64,000 bases of DNA. Origin: a virus. Shown here in pieces: positions 7,156-15,654 of the stretch; the stretch's first letter is position 1; each line of letters begins with the position of its first letter. The notes beneath the pieces were generated by a model that worked only from the letters and a program-made list of their open reading frames with translations, had not been told where the DNA came from and did no database searches. The position numbers and the translations under genes are program-made. The DNA is taken from positions 1-64,000 of the IMG/VR virus record IMGVR_UViG_3300042291_001568. One strand, 5' to 3'.

Positions 7156-8937
7156 TTATGAAGTGCGAGTAGGCGTGAATTTTGTAGATTGCTTTTTAAC
7201 TACTAACCACTGTAGTTTTTTACTCTTTTTTTGACATACGTACGTACGGCCATTTAGTTTCTTTTGTTGCTTTACCTTTTTGCACGATTGCGCGTAATTG
7301 ACTTTGTTAGCTATAGTGGTCGTTGGCGTAGCAGTGTCAACTGCCATTGGTGCCGTTGGCATGGCCGTCGCTATGGTAGAACTAGTAGAGGAGGTAGACG
7401 ATGTTTCATTGGGTACTTGTGTGGTTGTGGGTGGCGGCGTCTGTGACTGTTTCGCTGGCGATGTTGGTTGTTCTTTTTGTTCTTCTTGCGGACTTGAAGG
7501 GATCGTGGTACTGGAAGAAGAAGTTGTAGGAGGAAGAGTTGTTGTTGATGTAGTTGCAGTCGTTGTCGGCTGAACTGTAGTTGTTGTAGTTGTAGTTGTA
7601 GTTGTAGTTGTAGGCGCAACAGTAGTTGGTGTCGTTGGTGTCGTTGGTGTCGTTGGTGTCGTTGTTGTTGTAGTTTCTGGGATAGTTGTAGTTGACGTTG
7701 TAGTTGACGTTGTAGTTGCAGGGGCTGGAGCAGGGGCTGGAGCCTCAGTAAGCATAGGCTGATAGTTGTTGAACAATAGCAAATTGACAGTGTCCGCTGG
7801 TAGCGTGCTAATTGCATTAGGCGTTGATTGCGATACAATTTGAGTGTGCACCTCTTGCGGTGTCCATGTTGGATGCTGTTCTAGTATCTGCGCTACCACT
7901 CCTGCCGCGTGCGGAGCAGCCATTGACGTGCCAGAGCGGCCTCGCAGAATTGTTGACGAACCGTACCACGCTGAAACTACATCTGCCCCTGGAGCAAATA
8001 TGTCAACGCAGGGGCCGTAATTTGAGTAGGACGCTCTTGCATTGCTTGGCACTATCGCAGCAACTGTGAGTGCTGTTTGTTCCGAAGCCATCGCATAGTC
8101 GCACGCGTTTGCGTTGTTGTTGCCTGCAGCGACTACTACTGTGATTCCATCGCTAATTGCACTGACAATCGCATCGTTCAAAATTAACGACATGCCTGCG
8201 CCTATACTTAGATTGGCCACGGCTGGAACACCTGATTGGTGGTGAGCTATCATCCAGTTGATACCAGCAAGCACAGTTGACACTGAACCAATGCCATTGC
8301 ACCCAGTCACGCGCACTGGAACAACACTTACGGCTTTAGCTACTCCGTAGACAGTTCCGCCAACAATCCCAGAGACATGGCTTCCATGGCCGTTGCAATC
8401 TTCAGTCCCTTTTCCATCGCTTATTGCTGAGTACCCAGGCTTTATTCTGTTTATGAATTCAGTGTGGCTGGAGTTTATTCCACTATCAATGACATATACG
8501 TCTACTCCATTGCCGCCATACTCGTATGAGTAGACGTCGTCAAGCACTGCACTGACTTGATCTATTCTGTCTAGTCCCCATTGAGGACGCCAGCCGTTGT
8601 TGTTTTGTAGCGATTGCTCTGTGCTTAAGCCAATCGCAGCATCTTTTTCTATGTACTCAACGCGAGTATTTTGTTTAAGCGCTGTGTACTCTTCGTCAGT
8701 TAAATTTGCCAAAAATCCAGATGTAGCTAAAGTGAATGTGCGAATGACATCTGTGCCGCGGCTGACTTCCGTACTCACAAAGTTCTGAGTAGATACGCCG
8801 TCTCGGAGTGCTACTATGTATGGAGTAGCTTGAGTGTTGTCAGCGCGCGCAACACTCACTGGAGCGAGCAGCACACTTAATGCAACTATTGATTTAATAG
8901 TTCTATTTGTCATTTGGTCTCTGTGTCTTTTTGTCAT
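7156..8937 (-). CDS. secreted subtilisin-like serine protease with Thr-rich linker
   Basis: 593 residues. Signal peptide (about 12-32, ending VARA), inhibitor-I9-type propeptide (about 38-100), then an S8 domain of the proteinase K type with Asp151 (VIDSGIN), His184 (CNGHGSH), oxyanion Asn273 and Ser338 (GTSMAAP). Residues about 400-540 are a Pro/Thr/Ser-rich low-complexity linker. The last 45 residues hold a basic two-cysteine motif (SCKK...YVCQKK) common on actinobacterial surface proteins, probably binding the cell envelope. A second start at 8913 shortens the signal peptide by 8 residues. It may act on host surface proteins or mature the neighbouring secreted protein. Confidence 0.93.
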   Translation of the reverse strand: MTKRHRDQMTNRTIKSIVALSVLLAPVSVARADNTQATPYIVALRDGVSTQNFVSTEVSRGTDVIRTFTLATSGFLANLTDEEYTALKQNTRVEYIEKDAAIGLSTEQSLQNNNGWRPQWGLDRIDQVSAVLDDVYSYEYGGNGVDVYVIDSGINSSHTEFINRIKPGYSAISDGKGTEDCNGHGSHVSGIVGGTVYGVAKAVSVVPVRVTGCNGIGSVSTVLAGINWMIAHHQSGVPAVANLSIGAGMSLILNDAIVSAISDGITVVVAAGNNNANACDYAMASEQTALTVAAIVPSNARASYSNYGPCVDIFAPGADVVSAWYGSSTILRGRSGTSMAAPHAAGVVAQILEQHPTWTPQEVHTQIVSQSTPNAISTLPADTVNLLLFNNYQPMLTEAPAPAPAPATTTSTTTSTTTIPETTTTTTPTTPTTPTTPTTVAPTTTTTTTTTTTTVQPTTTATTSTTTLPPTTSSSSTTIPSSPQEEQKEQPTSPAKQSQTPPPTTTQVPNETSSTSSTSSTIATAMPTAPMAVDTATPTTTIANKVNYAQSCKKVKQQKKLNGRTYVCQKKSKKLQWLVVKKQSTKFTPTRTS

Positions 8938-9092
8938 TGTTGCTTATAGATCTAATAGTATCCTATTGTAGAAGAGAACTCACTCGCTTCTGCCCTGTCT
9001 TCGTGTAAAAGTAAGCATGGCAGGACCGATGATAAGGCCTATCTAATTCTTTGATACTAGGCAAACAGAGTATTTTTTATCCAGATAGGTGC

Positions 9093-9098
9093 CATAAT
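9093..9098 (+). promoter_or_regulatory. -10 box of a leaderless promoter
   Basis: CATAAT with a 6-nt gap to ATG 9105 and GATAGG upstream, the same geometry as the promoter array of 17-44 kb. Confidence 0.45.
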
Positions 9099-9104
9099 AG
9101 ATCT

Positions 9105-9245
9105 ATGATCATTTTTCTTATCGCACTAATAGCTGTAACTGCCGCAGCTCATTTATTTCTTATGAAGTCAGTTGACAACTACTCTGGCTATGGCTACAAC
9201 AAACACGAGTGGGAAGTGTTCCAGTCTGAACGGCTTAAGTACTAG
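9105..9245 (+). CDS. small single-pass membrane protein
   Basis: 46 residues. The first 20 residues are one membrane segment (FLIALIAVTAAAHLFL), followed by a short polar tail with NYSGYGYNKHEW. No ribosome binding site, but the start codon sits at the expected +1 of a CATAAT promoter. It is a lone forward gene between two reverse operons. Function unknown. Confidence 0.55.
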   Translation: MIIFLIALIAVTAAAHLFLMKSVDNYSGYGYNKHEWEVFQSERLKY

Positions 9246-9248
9246 CGC

Positions 9249-9494
9249 TTAGGGTTCAATAAAGATGCATTCGCCGGGGCATTCCTCGGCGGATTCAATT
9301 ACGTCTTCAAGCCTATCGTCTGCGAAAGATGCTAAACCAGCCGCGCCTTCTGGGTTTCCCACAGATGAGGCAAATATCTTGTCGCCTTCTTTTACGTATG
9401 CCAAACCATCTGGCATCATCGTAAATACATCGGGAGCTATTTCTGCGCAGAGACCATCTCCAGTGCATAGGTCTTGGTCAATCCAGACTCTCAT
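9249..9494 (-). CDS. ferredoxin, actinobacterial [3Fe-4S]/[4Fe-4S] type
   Basis: 81 residues. DLCTGDGLC (Cys10, Cys16), IAPDVF, and C-terminal ECPGECIF (Cys72, Cys76) match small actinobacterial ferredoxins that hand electrons to cytochrome P450s and other oxygenases. The start overlaps the stop of the nuclease gene (ATGA). No P450 or reductase is visible nearby, so the electron acceptor is unknown and may be a host enzyme. Confidence 0.9.
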   Translation of the reverse strand: MRVWIDQDLCTGDGLCAEIAPDVFTMMPDGLAYVKEGDKIFASSVGNPEGAAGLASFADDRLEDVIESAEECPGECIFIEP

Positions 9495-9895
9495 TTGTTT
9501 TCAGAACGCTTCTTGCGGAGAGCTTCAAAGTCTTTTACTTTCGTGTCGCCCATGTACGGCCATGCGTACCCGCCTGCAATGAGAGCTTCATTGACTGAAA
9601 GTTCTGCGCCATCGAGGTAAAGCCAGCCGAGGATACGACCATACTTTTCTGAGCTGTCCATTTTTTCTGTCTTAATGACAATGGACTTTGCTTTTTCAAT
9701 GTCGTGCTTGAGCTTTTCTTTTACCTCAAGACCAAGAACTTTTTCTGCCTTGTCTGTTGTTCGCGACTCTGGAGTATCAATGCCAGCAAGACGAACACGA
9801 GACGAGAACGAGATGTCAAAGCCAAGATCGATGTCAACATCAATGGTGTCGCCGTCTACAATTTTGTTTACTTTTTTTACGTAGTATGTGAACAT
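9491..9895 (-). CDS. staphylococcal nuclease-like (TNase) endonuclease
   Basis: 134 residues. VDGDTIDV, then RVRLAGIDTPESR (Arg35, Asp40, Glu43) and KYGRILGWL with the second catalytic arginine form the complete thermonuclease active site; calcium-dependent cleavage of DNA and RNA is the family activity. No signal peptide is visible, so it probably acts in the host cytoplasm, for example on host DNA. Second from last in its reverse operon. Confidence 0.9.
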   Translation of the reverse strand: MFTYYVKKVNKIVDGDTIDVDIDLGFDISFSSRVRLAGIDTPESRTTDKAEKVLGLEVKEKLKHDIEKAKSIVIKTEKMDSSEKYGRILGWLYLDGAELSVNEALIAGGYAWPYMGDTKVKDFEALRKKRSENK

Positions 9896-9904
9896 GTCTA
9901 TATT

Positions 9905-10102
9905 CTAGTCCATGTCGTTCTTGGCCATTACACGAATGTAATGAACAAGAAGAGCTACGCCTGTTGCAATGATAGCAATTTTGCGGGTGTTACCTGAGAG
10001 GGTGACAAACACAATGGTGCTTCCTGCAAGTGTGAAAGCCAAGGCGGCTGTCTCATCTGCAAACTTTTTGATGAATCCAATTGGGCTGAATGTTCTTTTC
10101 AT
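9905..10102 (-). CDS. small two-segment membrane protein
   Basis: 65 residues with hydrophobic stretches at about 17-36 and 43-58. AGGAG lies inside the end of the upstream gene, whose stop is 3 nt away, so translation is coupled. A holin-like or scaffold role cannot be decided. Confidence 0.65.
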   Translation of the reverse strand: MKRTFSPIGFIKKFADETAALAFTLAGSTIVFVTLSGNTRKIAIIATGVALLVHYIRVMAKNDMD

Positions 10103-10104
10103 TG

Positions 10105-13100
10105 TTAGTTCTCCTGGTACTTGAAAATACTATTACGTGTAAAGGGTTTCTTATCTTCGTCTTCTTCTGGGCCAGCAATTTCGCCAGCAGCTTCTTGCTC
10201 GCTTTCTTCTTCTTTTTTGCTGCGTCCTTCAGTGTTTCCGTTTCCGTTGCCACCGCTGTTGCTGTTGCCGCTTCCTCCACCACCATTGCCTCCACCTGAA
10301 GACCCTCCGCCTCCGCCTGCTGCTGCTCCAGCAGCACCGGCTGCTGCCATGGTTGATACTGCGGCAGAGGCTGCGATAAGGCTTCTACGCGTTCCTACGT
10401 CAACCTGAGAACCAACAGCCACGTACTCATCGAGACCTTCAGCAAAGATGTCAATCGTTTCTTCGAATGCGTTCTTTACTTCTTCAGGTGCGTCGGTTAC
10501 TGCTGCAACAAGTGCTGCTTCTTCTGCTGAAGTTAGCTCGTCAACTGCAACTGCATCGAAGATCTCCGCTGCTTGGTCACCGTCAATGCTCTCCAAAACC
10601 TTTTCGCTTGTGGCAAGGTCTGTTGCTTGTTCGGCAGTGACTTCGCTTTCCAAGATGCTATCAATGGCTGCGGATACTTGCTCTTCAGAGACAGCGTCGG
10701 ACTCAAGGATCCCAACAACTTCTGCAAACTGTTCATCTGAAAGCGGTTCATCCAAAACGGCGTCAATGATCGCATCAAACTTTTCATCAGAAATCGGTTC
10801 GCTAAAGACGGCCTCAAGAGCGTCGCTAAACTGTTCGGTTGACAAAGGCCCATCAAAAACTGCTTGCACTGCAGTGTCAAACTGTTCGTCGCTCAGCGTT
10901 GAAGTATCCGCAAAGACAGCATCAACTGCAGCAGAGAAGTTTTCGTCAGACATAGGTCCATCAAACACTGAATCAATAACTGTAGAAAACTGAGTGTCTG
11001 TTAGTTCTTGGTCAAGCAGCGCGGTAACAACGGCGGTTAGTGCTTCAGGTGTTTCCGCGTCTGCAACTAAATCATCAACTGCATCTTCAAGTTTTGCATC
11101 AGACATAGGACCGTCAAAAATATCTGCAACTGCAGCATCGGCTGCATCTTGAATATCCTCTGGGACAACTATTTCTGGAAGAACGTCTGTCGGTATTTCT
11201 TCTTCTGGGACGTATTCCGGTATCGTGGCGGTGGGTTCATCGTCTTTGGAATCACTCGTACCCGGGGATGTCGCAATTGGAAGTTCCTCTCCTGGAAGTG
11301 TTGTTGTTGTTCCTGTTTCTGTAGTTGGAAGCTCTATTACCGCTGGCAACGTTGTTACTACTGGGGTGTCCACTGGAAGCTCAGTTGGCACTGTAATGCT
11401 AGGGACTGTACCCTCTGGCACTGGAGTAACAGTAGTTGTTGTTGTGGAAGACGTGGTAGTTGTCGTTGTCGTTGTCACAACTGTGTTGCTATCTTCAACA
11501 AAGCCTAGGCCGGAGTAAATCCCATCGTTGTTATTAAATGTGTTGTCTCTAGAAGTTGACCACGAGTTAGCGCTAACACCGTTGTAAGAAACCTGACCAG
11601 CAATTCTGTTGTCAAACTGTATGGCTAGTGTGTTGTTGGTAAAAGTGTTTCCTTCTATTAACTGATTGTCTACACCAGGTGTCCAACCTGCTGGGATACC
11701 CGAGTAAGTGCGGACGCCAACTAAGTTGTTAGTAAATGTAGAATCAATAACCTGAATTCTGTTTAGTCCCTGCAGTTGCGCAGCGATTTGCGTATTGCCA
11801 AAGAACACTGAGTTTTCAATCTTCACAAAGCGCTCAGTTGCAAGTCCGTAGGTGTTGTCTACGAATTGTGAGTTGTCAATGTAGATTCTGTTTTGATAGT
11901 CAGAGTCTGTGAGACTCTTTGTCACTGGCGTGCTTCCGTAGTCAGAGCGAATACCTGCGTAGTTGTCTGCGAATAAGCAAGAGTCAAACGTAGTGACTGT
12001 CTGGTTTTGCTGGTACCACGCGTAGTGCGCGGTGTCTAAGAACTCAACATTTGTAACTGTGAATGTCCCTTGGTTTGCCCAGACAAGACCGCCCGATGCA
12101 GCCTTGCCATTTTTCAATGTCATATCACTAATAGCTATTGTTCTTTGACCATTATTATAGATAGGACGATACAAGTCGCTACCGTCAATGATTGTGCTTG
12201 TTGTTCCGTTGCCAGTAATTGACACGTCTTGCGTAATCGCTGGCAGGTCAGCAGTGAGGGTAATTGTGCCAGTAAGGCCACTTGCAAAAGTGATGCTGTC
12301 GTAAATGCCACCACTTTGAGCGTTCGCTTGTGTGATTGCCCAGCGCAGTGTTCCATCGGAAGTAGTGTCATCGAGACTTGTTACTTCAAGAGATGTTGCT
12401 GGAGGAAGCGTTGTCGTTGTCGATGTAGTCGTTGAAGGCTCGGGAATAGTAGTTGTAGTCGGTGGAGCTGTTGGTGCTGTTTCATTGTTTGGAGCAACAG
12501 CTCCAAAAGTTTCACATGAGCCGTTTTGTCCGCAAAGTTGCGTTGTGCCGACTTCGCTGTCGAGCATCAGAACTGGTGACAGTGCACTGTCGTCGAGATT
12601 GAACACCGCAAAGCCGAGCTTGTAAGTTCCAGTAACGGAAACTTCATATGTTGACATCTGCCAGCCAGTTGAACCATATGAATTGGTTGAATAGTCGCCA
12701 GTTCCTGGATTGGTGAAACCAAGAAGCGCGTATTGCTGTTCAAAGTTGTTGACTGTTATTGCTGGAGTCGACGCAACGGAGACAGGAACAAGAGACGTGA
12801 TAGAACCATCGTTGTATGGAACGTAGTCAGTTGCCATGTAGTTCCAAGACATTGTGTACGTGACACCAGCGGTAAGTTCTACTTCACGAGTAATCCACGC
12901 AGCATCGGTTGGGTTGCCTTGGCCTAGACCTGTTGTGGATGCTTGGCTGGACAGCATTTGTGCTATCTCTGAAGTTTGAGTTCCAGAAAGCCCGAGTGCT
13001 GTAGTAGCTTGGGTAAACGTCTGCTCACCCTTCGGCTGCAGTAGTGCCGCGTATGTAGCATTGTTTGGCGAGAATGTCCAACTGCCTGAGCCATAATTAA

Positions 13101-13389
13101 AAGTACGTGCGCCAGTGAAGACAGTTACGCCAGTTCCGCTACCAGTGATTGAATTACCCAGCGTTCCCGTCTGTGAACCTCGTGACCAGCCTGTGAGCGT
13201 TCCGTCTTCAAAGTCGGCATTTGGAATAGACGTAGTAGTACTTGTAGCATTGGCCGTAAGGCCTATTGGAGCAAAAGCCGAAGCTAGCGCTATAAGTATA
13301 GATGGAATTACAACCCAAGAGCCTTTACGAACTCTTATTTTCTTGTTCCGCCCAGAACGCTCTCCCCCACGTAAGCCGTGGTGGTTCAT
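10105..13389 (-). CDS. large secreted surface protein: beta-helix, Thr-rich linkers and acidic repeats
   Basis: 1,094 residues. Signal peptide (about 22-48), a galactose-binding-like N-terminal module (about 55-290), Pro/Thr linker, a right-handed parallel beta-helix (about 330-620, starting TLRWAITQANA), a second Thr-rich linker, then an acidic stretch (about 740-960) built from at least six copies of a roughly 20-residue unit of the type DGPLSxEQFxxAVxAVF. It ends in a hydrophobic Ala segment, a Gly/Ser/Asn-rich stretch and an acidic tail. The beta-helix suits a carbohydrate-binding or cleaving tail fibre; the signal peptide instead suggests a host-derived wall protein. Which of the two is open. 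Confidence 0.85.
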   Translation of the reverse strand: MNHHGLRGGERSGRNKKIRVRKGSWVVIPSILIALASAFAPIGLTANATSTTTSIPNADFEDGTLTGWSRGSQTGTLGNSITGSGTGVTVFTGARTFNYGSGSWTFSPNNATYAALLQPKGEQTFTQATTALGLSGTQTSEIAQMLSSQASTTGLGQGNPTDAAWITREVELTAGVTYTMSWNYMATDYVPYNDGSITSLVPVSVASTPAITVNNFEQQYALLGFTNPGTGDYSTNSYGSTGWQMSTYEVSVTGTYKLGFAVFNLDDSALSPVLMLDSEVGTTQLCGQNGSCETFGAVAPNNETAPTAPPTTTTIPEPSTTTSTTTTLPPATSLEVTSLDDTTSDGTLRWAITQANAQSGGIYDSITFASGLTGTITLTADLPAITQDVSITGNGTTSTIIDGSDLYRPIYNNGQRTIAISDMTLKNGKAASGGLVWANQGTFTVTNVEFLDTAHYAWYQQNQTVTTFDSCLFADNYAGIRSDYGSTPVTKSLTDSDYQNRIYIDNSQFVDNTYGLATERFVKIENSVFFGNTQIAAQLQGLNRIQVIDSTFTNNLVGVRTYSGIPAGWTPGVDNQLIEGNTFTNNTLAIQFDNRIAGQVSYNGVSANSWSTSRDNTFNNNDGIYSGLGFVEDSNTVVTTTTTTTTSSTTTTTVTPVPEGTVPSITVPTELPVDTPVVTTLPAVIELPTTETGTTTTLPGEELPIATSPGTSDSKDDEPTATIPEYVPEEEIPTDVLPEIVVPEDIQDAADAAVADIFDGPMSDAKLEDAVDDLVADAETPEALTAVVTALLDQELTDTQFSTVIDSVFDGPMSDENFSAAVDAVFADTSTLSDEQFDTAVQAVFDGPLSTEQFSDALEAVFSEPISDEKFDAIIDAVLDEPLSDEQFAEVVGILESDAVSEEQVSAAIDSILESEVTAEQATDLATSEKVLESIDGDQAAEIFDAVAVDELTSAEEAALVAAVTDAPEEVKNAFEETIDIFAEGLDEYVAVGSQVDVGTRRSLIAASAAVSTMAAAGAAGAAAGGGGGSSGGGNGGGGSGNSNSGGNGNGNTEGRSKKEEESEQEAAGEIAGPEEDEDKKPFTRNSIFKYQEN

Positions 13390-13403
13390 ATGACCTTACT
13401 TGG

Positions 13404-13655
13404 TTAGTAGTCTTCTTGGTTGTCTCTTTCAATCTGACTAGGAGTCAGCGTGTGCTGCCACGCGATATCCCTACCACATTCTACTATGTGCATGGCAACC
13501 TCATATAAATTCTCGACTGCGATCAGCAAGTCCGCCCGCTCTTCGAGATCGTCAGTATCGTCTAATTCTTCTGCGACAGCAATCAAAGTATACGTGCACG
13601 CCGCGAGTCTGCGCAGTGTTCTTTCGTGATCTGTCTCGTCTGAAAACTTTGCCAT
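13404..13655 (-). CDS. small acidic helical protein
   Basis: 83 residues from ATG 13655, mostly helical with an acidic centre (EELDDTDDLEERADLL). TAATAT lies 5 nt before the ATG and there is no ribosome binding site, suggesting a leaderless message; an in-frame GTG at 13682 is the alternative. No family recognised. Confidence 0.6.
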   Translation of the reverse strand: MAKFSDETDHERTLRRLAACTYTLIAVAEELDDTDDLEERADLLIAVENLYEVAMHIVECGRDIAWQHTLTPSQIERDNQEDY

Positions 13656-13682
13656 ACCCGATATTACATTGTGGCTGCTCAC

Positions 13683-14078
13683 GTGAGAGACACGCAGATG
13701 AACGAAGTTAATGTATCATTTCTCGCAAAAAGAGATCGTATCGTACCTTAAGTAGTGCTTCAAAATTCATTAGTAGGAAGTGCCAAGATAAGGCGTTTGG
13801 CGAATAGCACACGTGTTAAATGCTGAAAGTGTTGGAAAGATACTAAGACGCTTTTCATCAGCGGCTATACCAAAAAGTCTTAGTACTTATAAAAGAGTAA
13901 ATACATAAAATAGAAAAGCCTATTATTCTCTATCTACGCGTATACGTATGTGTAGGCGGGTAACAAAATAAATAGTTGGCTTCTTTGTTTCAATGTTATT
14001 TATAGGCATTCATACGTGTTATATTTACAAACAACACAGGTGTACACTTTTGTTGTACACTTAGCTTCGGAGGATCAA
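13683..14078 (+). other. AT-rich gene-free stretch between divergent genes
   Basis: No convincing reading frame. It holds overlapping palindromes TACGCGTA and CGTATACG (13935-13946) and a direct repeat of TGTACACTT (14041-14049 and 14054-14062), 13 bp apart, just before the Shine-Dalgarno of the next gene. It probably contains promoters and operators for both divergent units. Confidence 0.5.
14041..14062 (+). promoter_or_regulatory. putative operator, direct repeat TGTACACTT
   Basis: Two identical 9-mers with 13-bp period in the leader of the next gene. Similar TGTACA words recur before the DNA-binding protein gene at 48301. Confidence 0.4.
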
Positions 14079-14552
14079 ATGACAAATAGCACAGAAGACA
14101 TATTCAAGTCTATGGGACTATCGGTAGACGAAATAGAAAAAGCAAATGAAGACATTGTGTCCAAAGGAAGACGACCAGAAACTGATAGGCGAGTCTGCCT
14201 CTGTGGGCACGGCATCGGAAGGCACACATCAGTCAATGGGATGATCTTCTGCAAACCATCAAGAATGGAATGTCCTTGCAAAGTAGCAAGACCAGTCCTT
14301 GAGGTAGAGGATGTTCGTAAGTTCTTGCGAGTGACTCGTGGAGGTGGACCCTTGCACGCACTAATTCAAGGGATGCTTCAGCACGCAAAAGCTGGAAAGC
14401 AAGCAAAGTGGATAACAGATCTCGTGTGCGACCGCTGCGGCAAGGACGACAAGAACGTTGTCCCAGTCCCAGTGACTAAGCGTGGATTCGCTACAGATAC
14501 GGCAACTGGGTACGACGCCTTGCTTTGTCACGAATGCAGAGAGGCGGTGTAA
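14079..14552 (+). CDS. conserved actinophage hypothetical protein, cysteine-rich
   Basis: 157 residues from ATG 14079 behind CGGAGG. Contains RRVCLCGHGIGRHT, CPCK and, near the C-terminus, CDRCGK...CHECRE, so two metal-binding clusters are likely. Proteins like this occur upstream of packaging genes in actinophages; the role is unknown. Confidence 0.75.
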   Translation: MTNSTEDIFKSMGLSVDEIEKANEDIVSKGRRPETDRRVCLCGHGIGRHTSVNGMIFCKPSRMECPCKVARPVLEVEDVRKFLRVTRGGGPLHALIQGMLQHAKAGKQAKWITDLVCDRCGKDDKNVVPVPVTKRGFATDTATGYDALLCHECREAV

Positions 14553-14633
14553 ATGAAAATCATAGGACTGATAGCGCTAGTACTCGTGTACCTTGCGTTG
14601 CGAAGAAACAGAAATAAGTACAATAAGTACTAG
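14553..14633 (+). CDS. tiny membrane peptide
   Basis: 26 residues: a 15-residue hydrophobic segment then a basic RRNRNKYNK tail. It starts directly after the upstream stop with GAGGCGG before it, and its stop codon leads into the AGGAGG of the next gene. Confidence 0.5.
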   Translation: MKIIGLIALVLVYLALRRNRNKYNKY

Positions 14634-14642
14634 GAGGAACAG

Positions 14643-14831
14643 ATGAATCAGATGACTGACAGCACTGGAAGAACGCCAACACTTGAGGAGTGGAAAACCT
14701 ATGTTGAAAGCAAGCTCATTGACATTATAAAAGTCTGGGAGACCAAGATGGGAGAAGACGATAAGAGCATGTACACGCTTGGAGTGCGCCGAGCTCTCGA
14801 TGTTGTGCGTGGTGAGGATCCTGAGTTATAG
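14643..14831 (+). CDS. small hypothetical protein
   Basis: 62 residues, acidic and helical, preceded by a perfect TAGGAGG. No family recognised. It lies between a tiny membrane peptide and the tRNA gene. Confidence 0.65.
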   Translation: MNQMTDSTGRTPTLEEWKTYVESKLIDIIKVWETKMGEDDKSMYTLGVRRALDVVRGEDPEL

Positions 14832-14846
14832 TAAAAACCTCGGTAC

Positions 14847-14918
14847 GCCCGTTTAGCTCAGTGGTAGAGCTCTGCACTTGTAATGCAGTGGTCCTCGGTT
14901 CAATCCCGAGAGCGGGCT
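14847..14918 (+). tRNA. tRNA-Thr (anticodon TGT)
   Basis: Acceptor stem GCCCGTT/AGCGGGC, D arm with GCTCAGTGGTAGAGC, anticodon arm CTGCA-CTTGTAA-TGCAG giving TGT, and T arm CTCGG-TTCAATC-CCGAG. CCA is not encoded. It decodes ACA (and ACG), which fits the A-rich codons and Thr-rich proteins of this phage better than a GC-rich host. Confidence 0.95.
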
Positions 14919-15023
14919 CAAAAAGCGCCCTGAAAAGCAAAATCAAGAAGCACTTTAGAAAAGGCACTTGACCGCCCGCAAAGCCATTGTTTCTAAAAGA
15001 ACCTAGGCGTCTAACCCTACTCT

Positions 15024-15056
15024 CGTGAAAAACTTCACGGACATCCCTCCTCGGAT
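15024..15056 (+). terminator. two short hairpins before a membrane protein gene
   Basis: CGTGAA-AAAC-TTCACG (15024-15039) and CATCC-6nt-GGATG (15042-15056). No T-run follows. TATGAT at 15065-15070 could be the -10 for the next gene. Confidence 0.35.
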
Positions 15057-15111
15057 GCCTGGCCTATGATCGTCACTGGATCCATATCCTTGGTTCCAGG
15101 AGGAAAGAACA

Positions 15112-15300
15112 ATGAAGATCACAGCAGAACAAAAAGCAATGGTAGCGTCGTACGCAAGAAGCGTTATTGGCGCAGCAGTGGCGGTCTACGTGTCAACAGG
15201 AGACGTCAAGATGGCAGCAAACGCTCTCTGGGCAGCAGCACTTCCTGTCATCATGCGTTACATGAATCCAAACGATCCCGCATTTGGTCGTTCGAAGTAA
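15112..15300 (+). CDS. small membrane protein, possible holin
   Basis: 62 residues, one Ala/Val-rich membrane segment (about 14-28) and a second weaker one (about 37-50), tail MNPNDPAFGR. Strong AGGAGGAA before the ATG. Similar proteins in actinophages are sometimes called holins; it lies 1.4 kb before the endolysin, which favours that but does not prove it. Confidence 0.65.
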   Translation: MKITAEQKAMVASYARSVIGAAVAVYVSTGDVKMAANALWAAALPVIMRYMNPNDPAFGRSK

Positions 15301-15343
15301 TATAGTAGCTTCGTTACACCCACACACACACAGAAAGACACAC

Positions 15344-15568
15344 ATGTCAACTACAAAGAAAACACCAGCCAAGAAGACAGCTCCTGCTAAGAAAGCCGCG
15401 CCTGCTAAAAAAGCAGCGCCAGTTAAAAAGGCAGCAGCTGCTTCAAAGAAACCAGTAGCACAGGAACCAGCCCGCGTTCTAATCGACACAGCGCCGGCTC
15501 CACGTCCTGCCGCTCCGGCTCCCGCAAAAAAGAAATCGTTCATCGCACGTTTCTTCGGGAAGGCCTAA
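15344..15568 (+). CDS. histone-H1-like Lys/Ala/Pro-rich protein
   Basis: 74 residues: six PAKKAAP-type repeats (about 6-38) then a Pro/Ala linker and KKKSFIARFFGKA. Resembles bacterial and eukaryotic H1 tails that neutralise DNA; it could help condense DNA or coat RNA. ATG 15344 preferred to the upstream GTG 15284, which has no ribosome binding site. Confidence 0.8.
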   Translation: MSTTKKTPAKKTAPAKKAAPAKKAAPVKKAAAASKKPVAQEPARVLIDTAPAPRPAAPAPAKKKSFIARFFGKA

Positions 15569-15590
15569 GACAGCGAGCTACGTACGCTCG

Positions 15591-15633
15591 GGGGATCCGT
15601 CGATACCCGCCCTCTCCCCATTGGCGGATCCCC
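15591..15633 (+). terminator. hairpin between operons
   Basis: GGGGATCCG...CGGATCCCC, 9 perfect pairs with a 25-nt loop, preceded by a smaller CGAGC/GCTCG hairpin (15574-15590). No T-run. Confidence 0.5.
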
Positions 15634-15654
15634 TACCCTAACTGAAAGAAACCG

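Noticed and set aside
7371-7838. Reverse-strand frame rich in Gln, Leu and Arg
   Set aside because: It is the frame shadow of the Thr-rich linker of the subtilase at 7156-8937.
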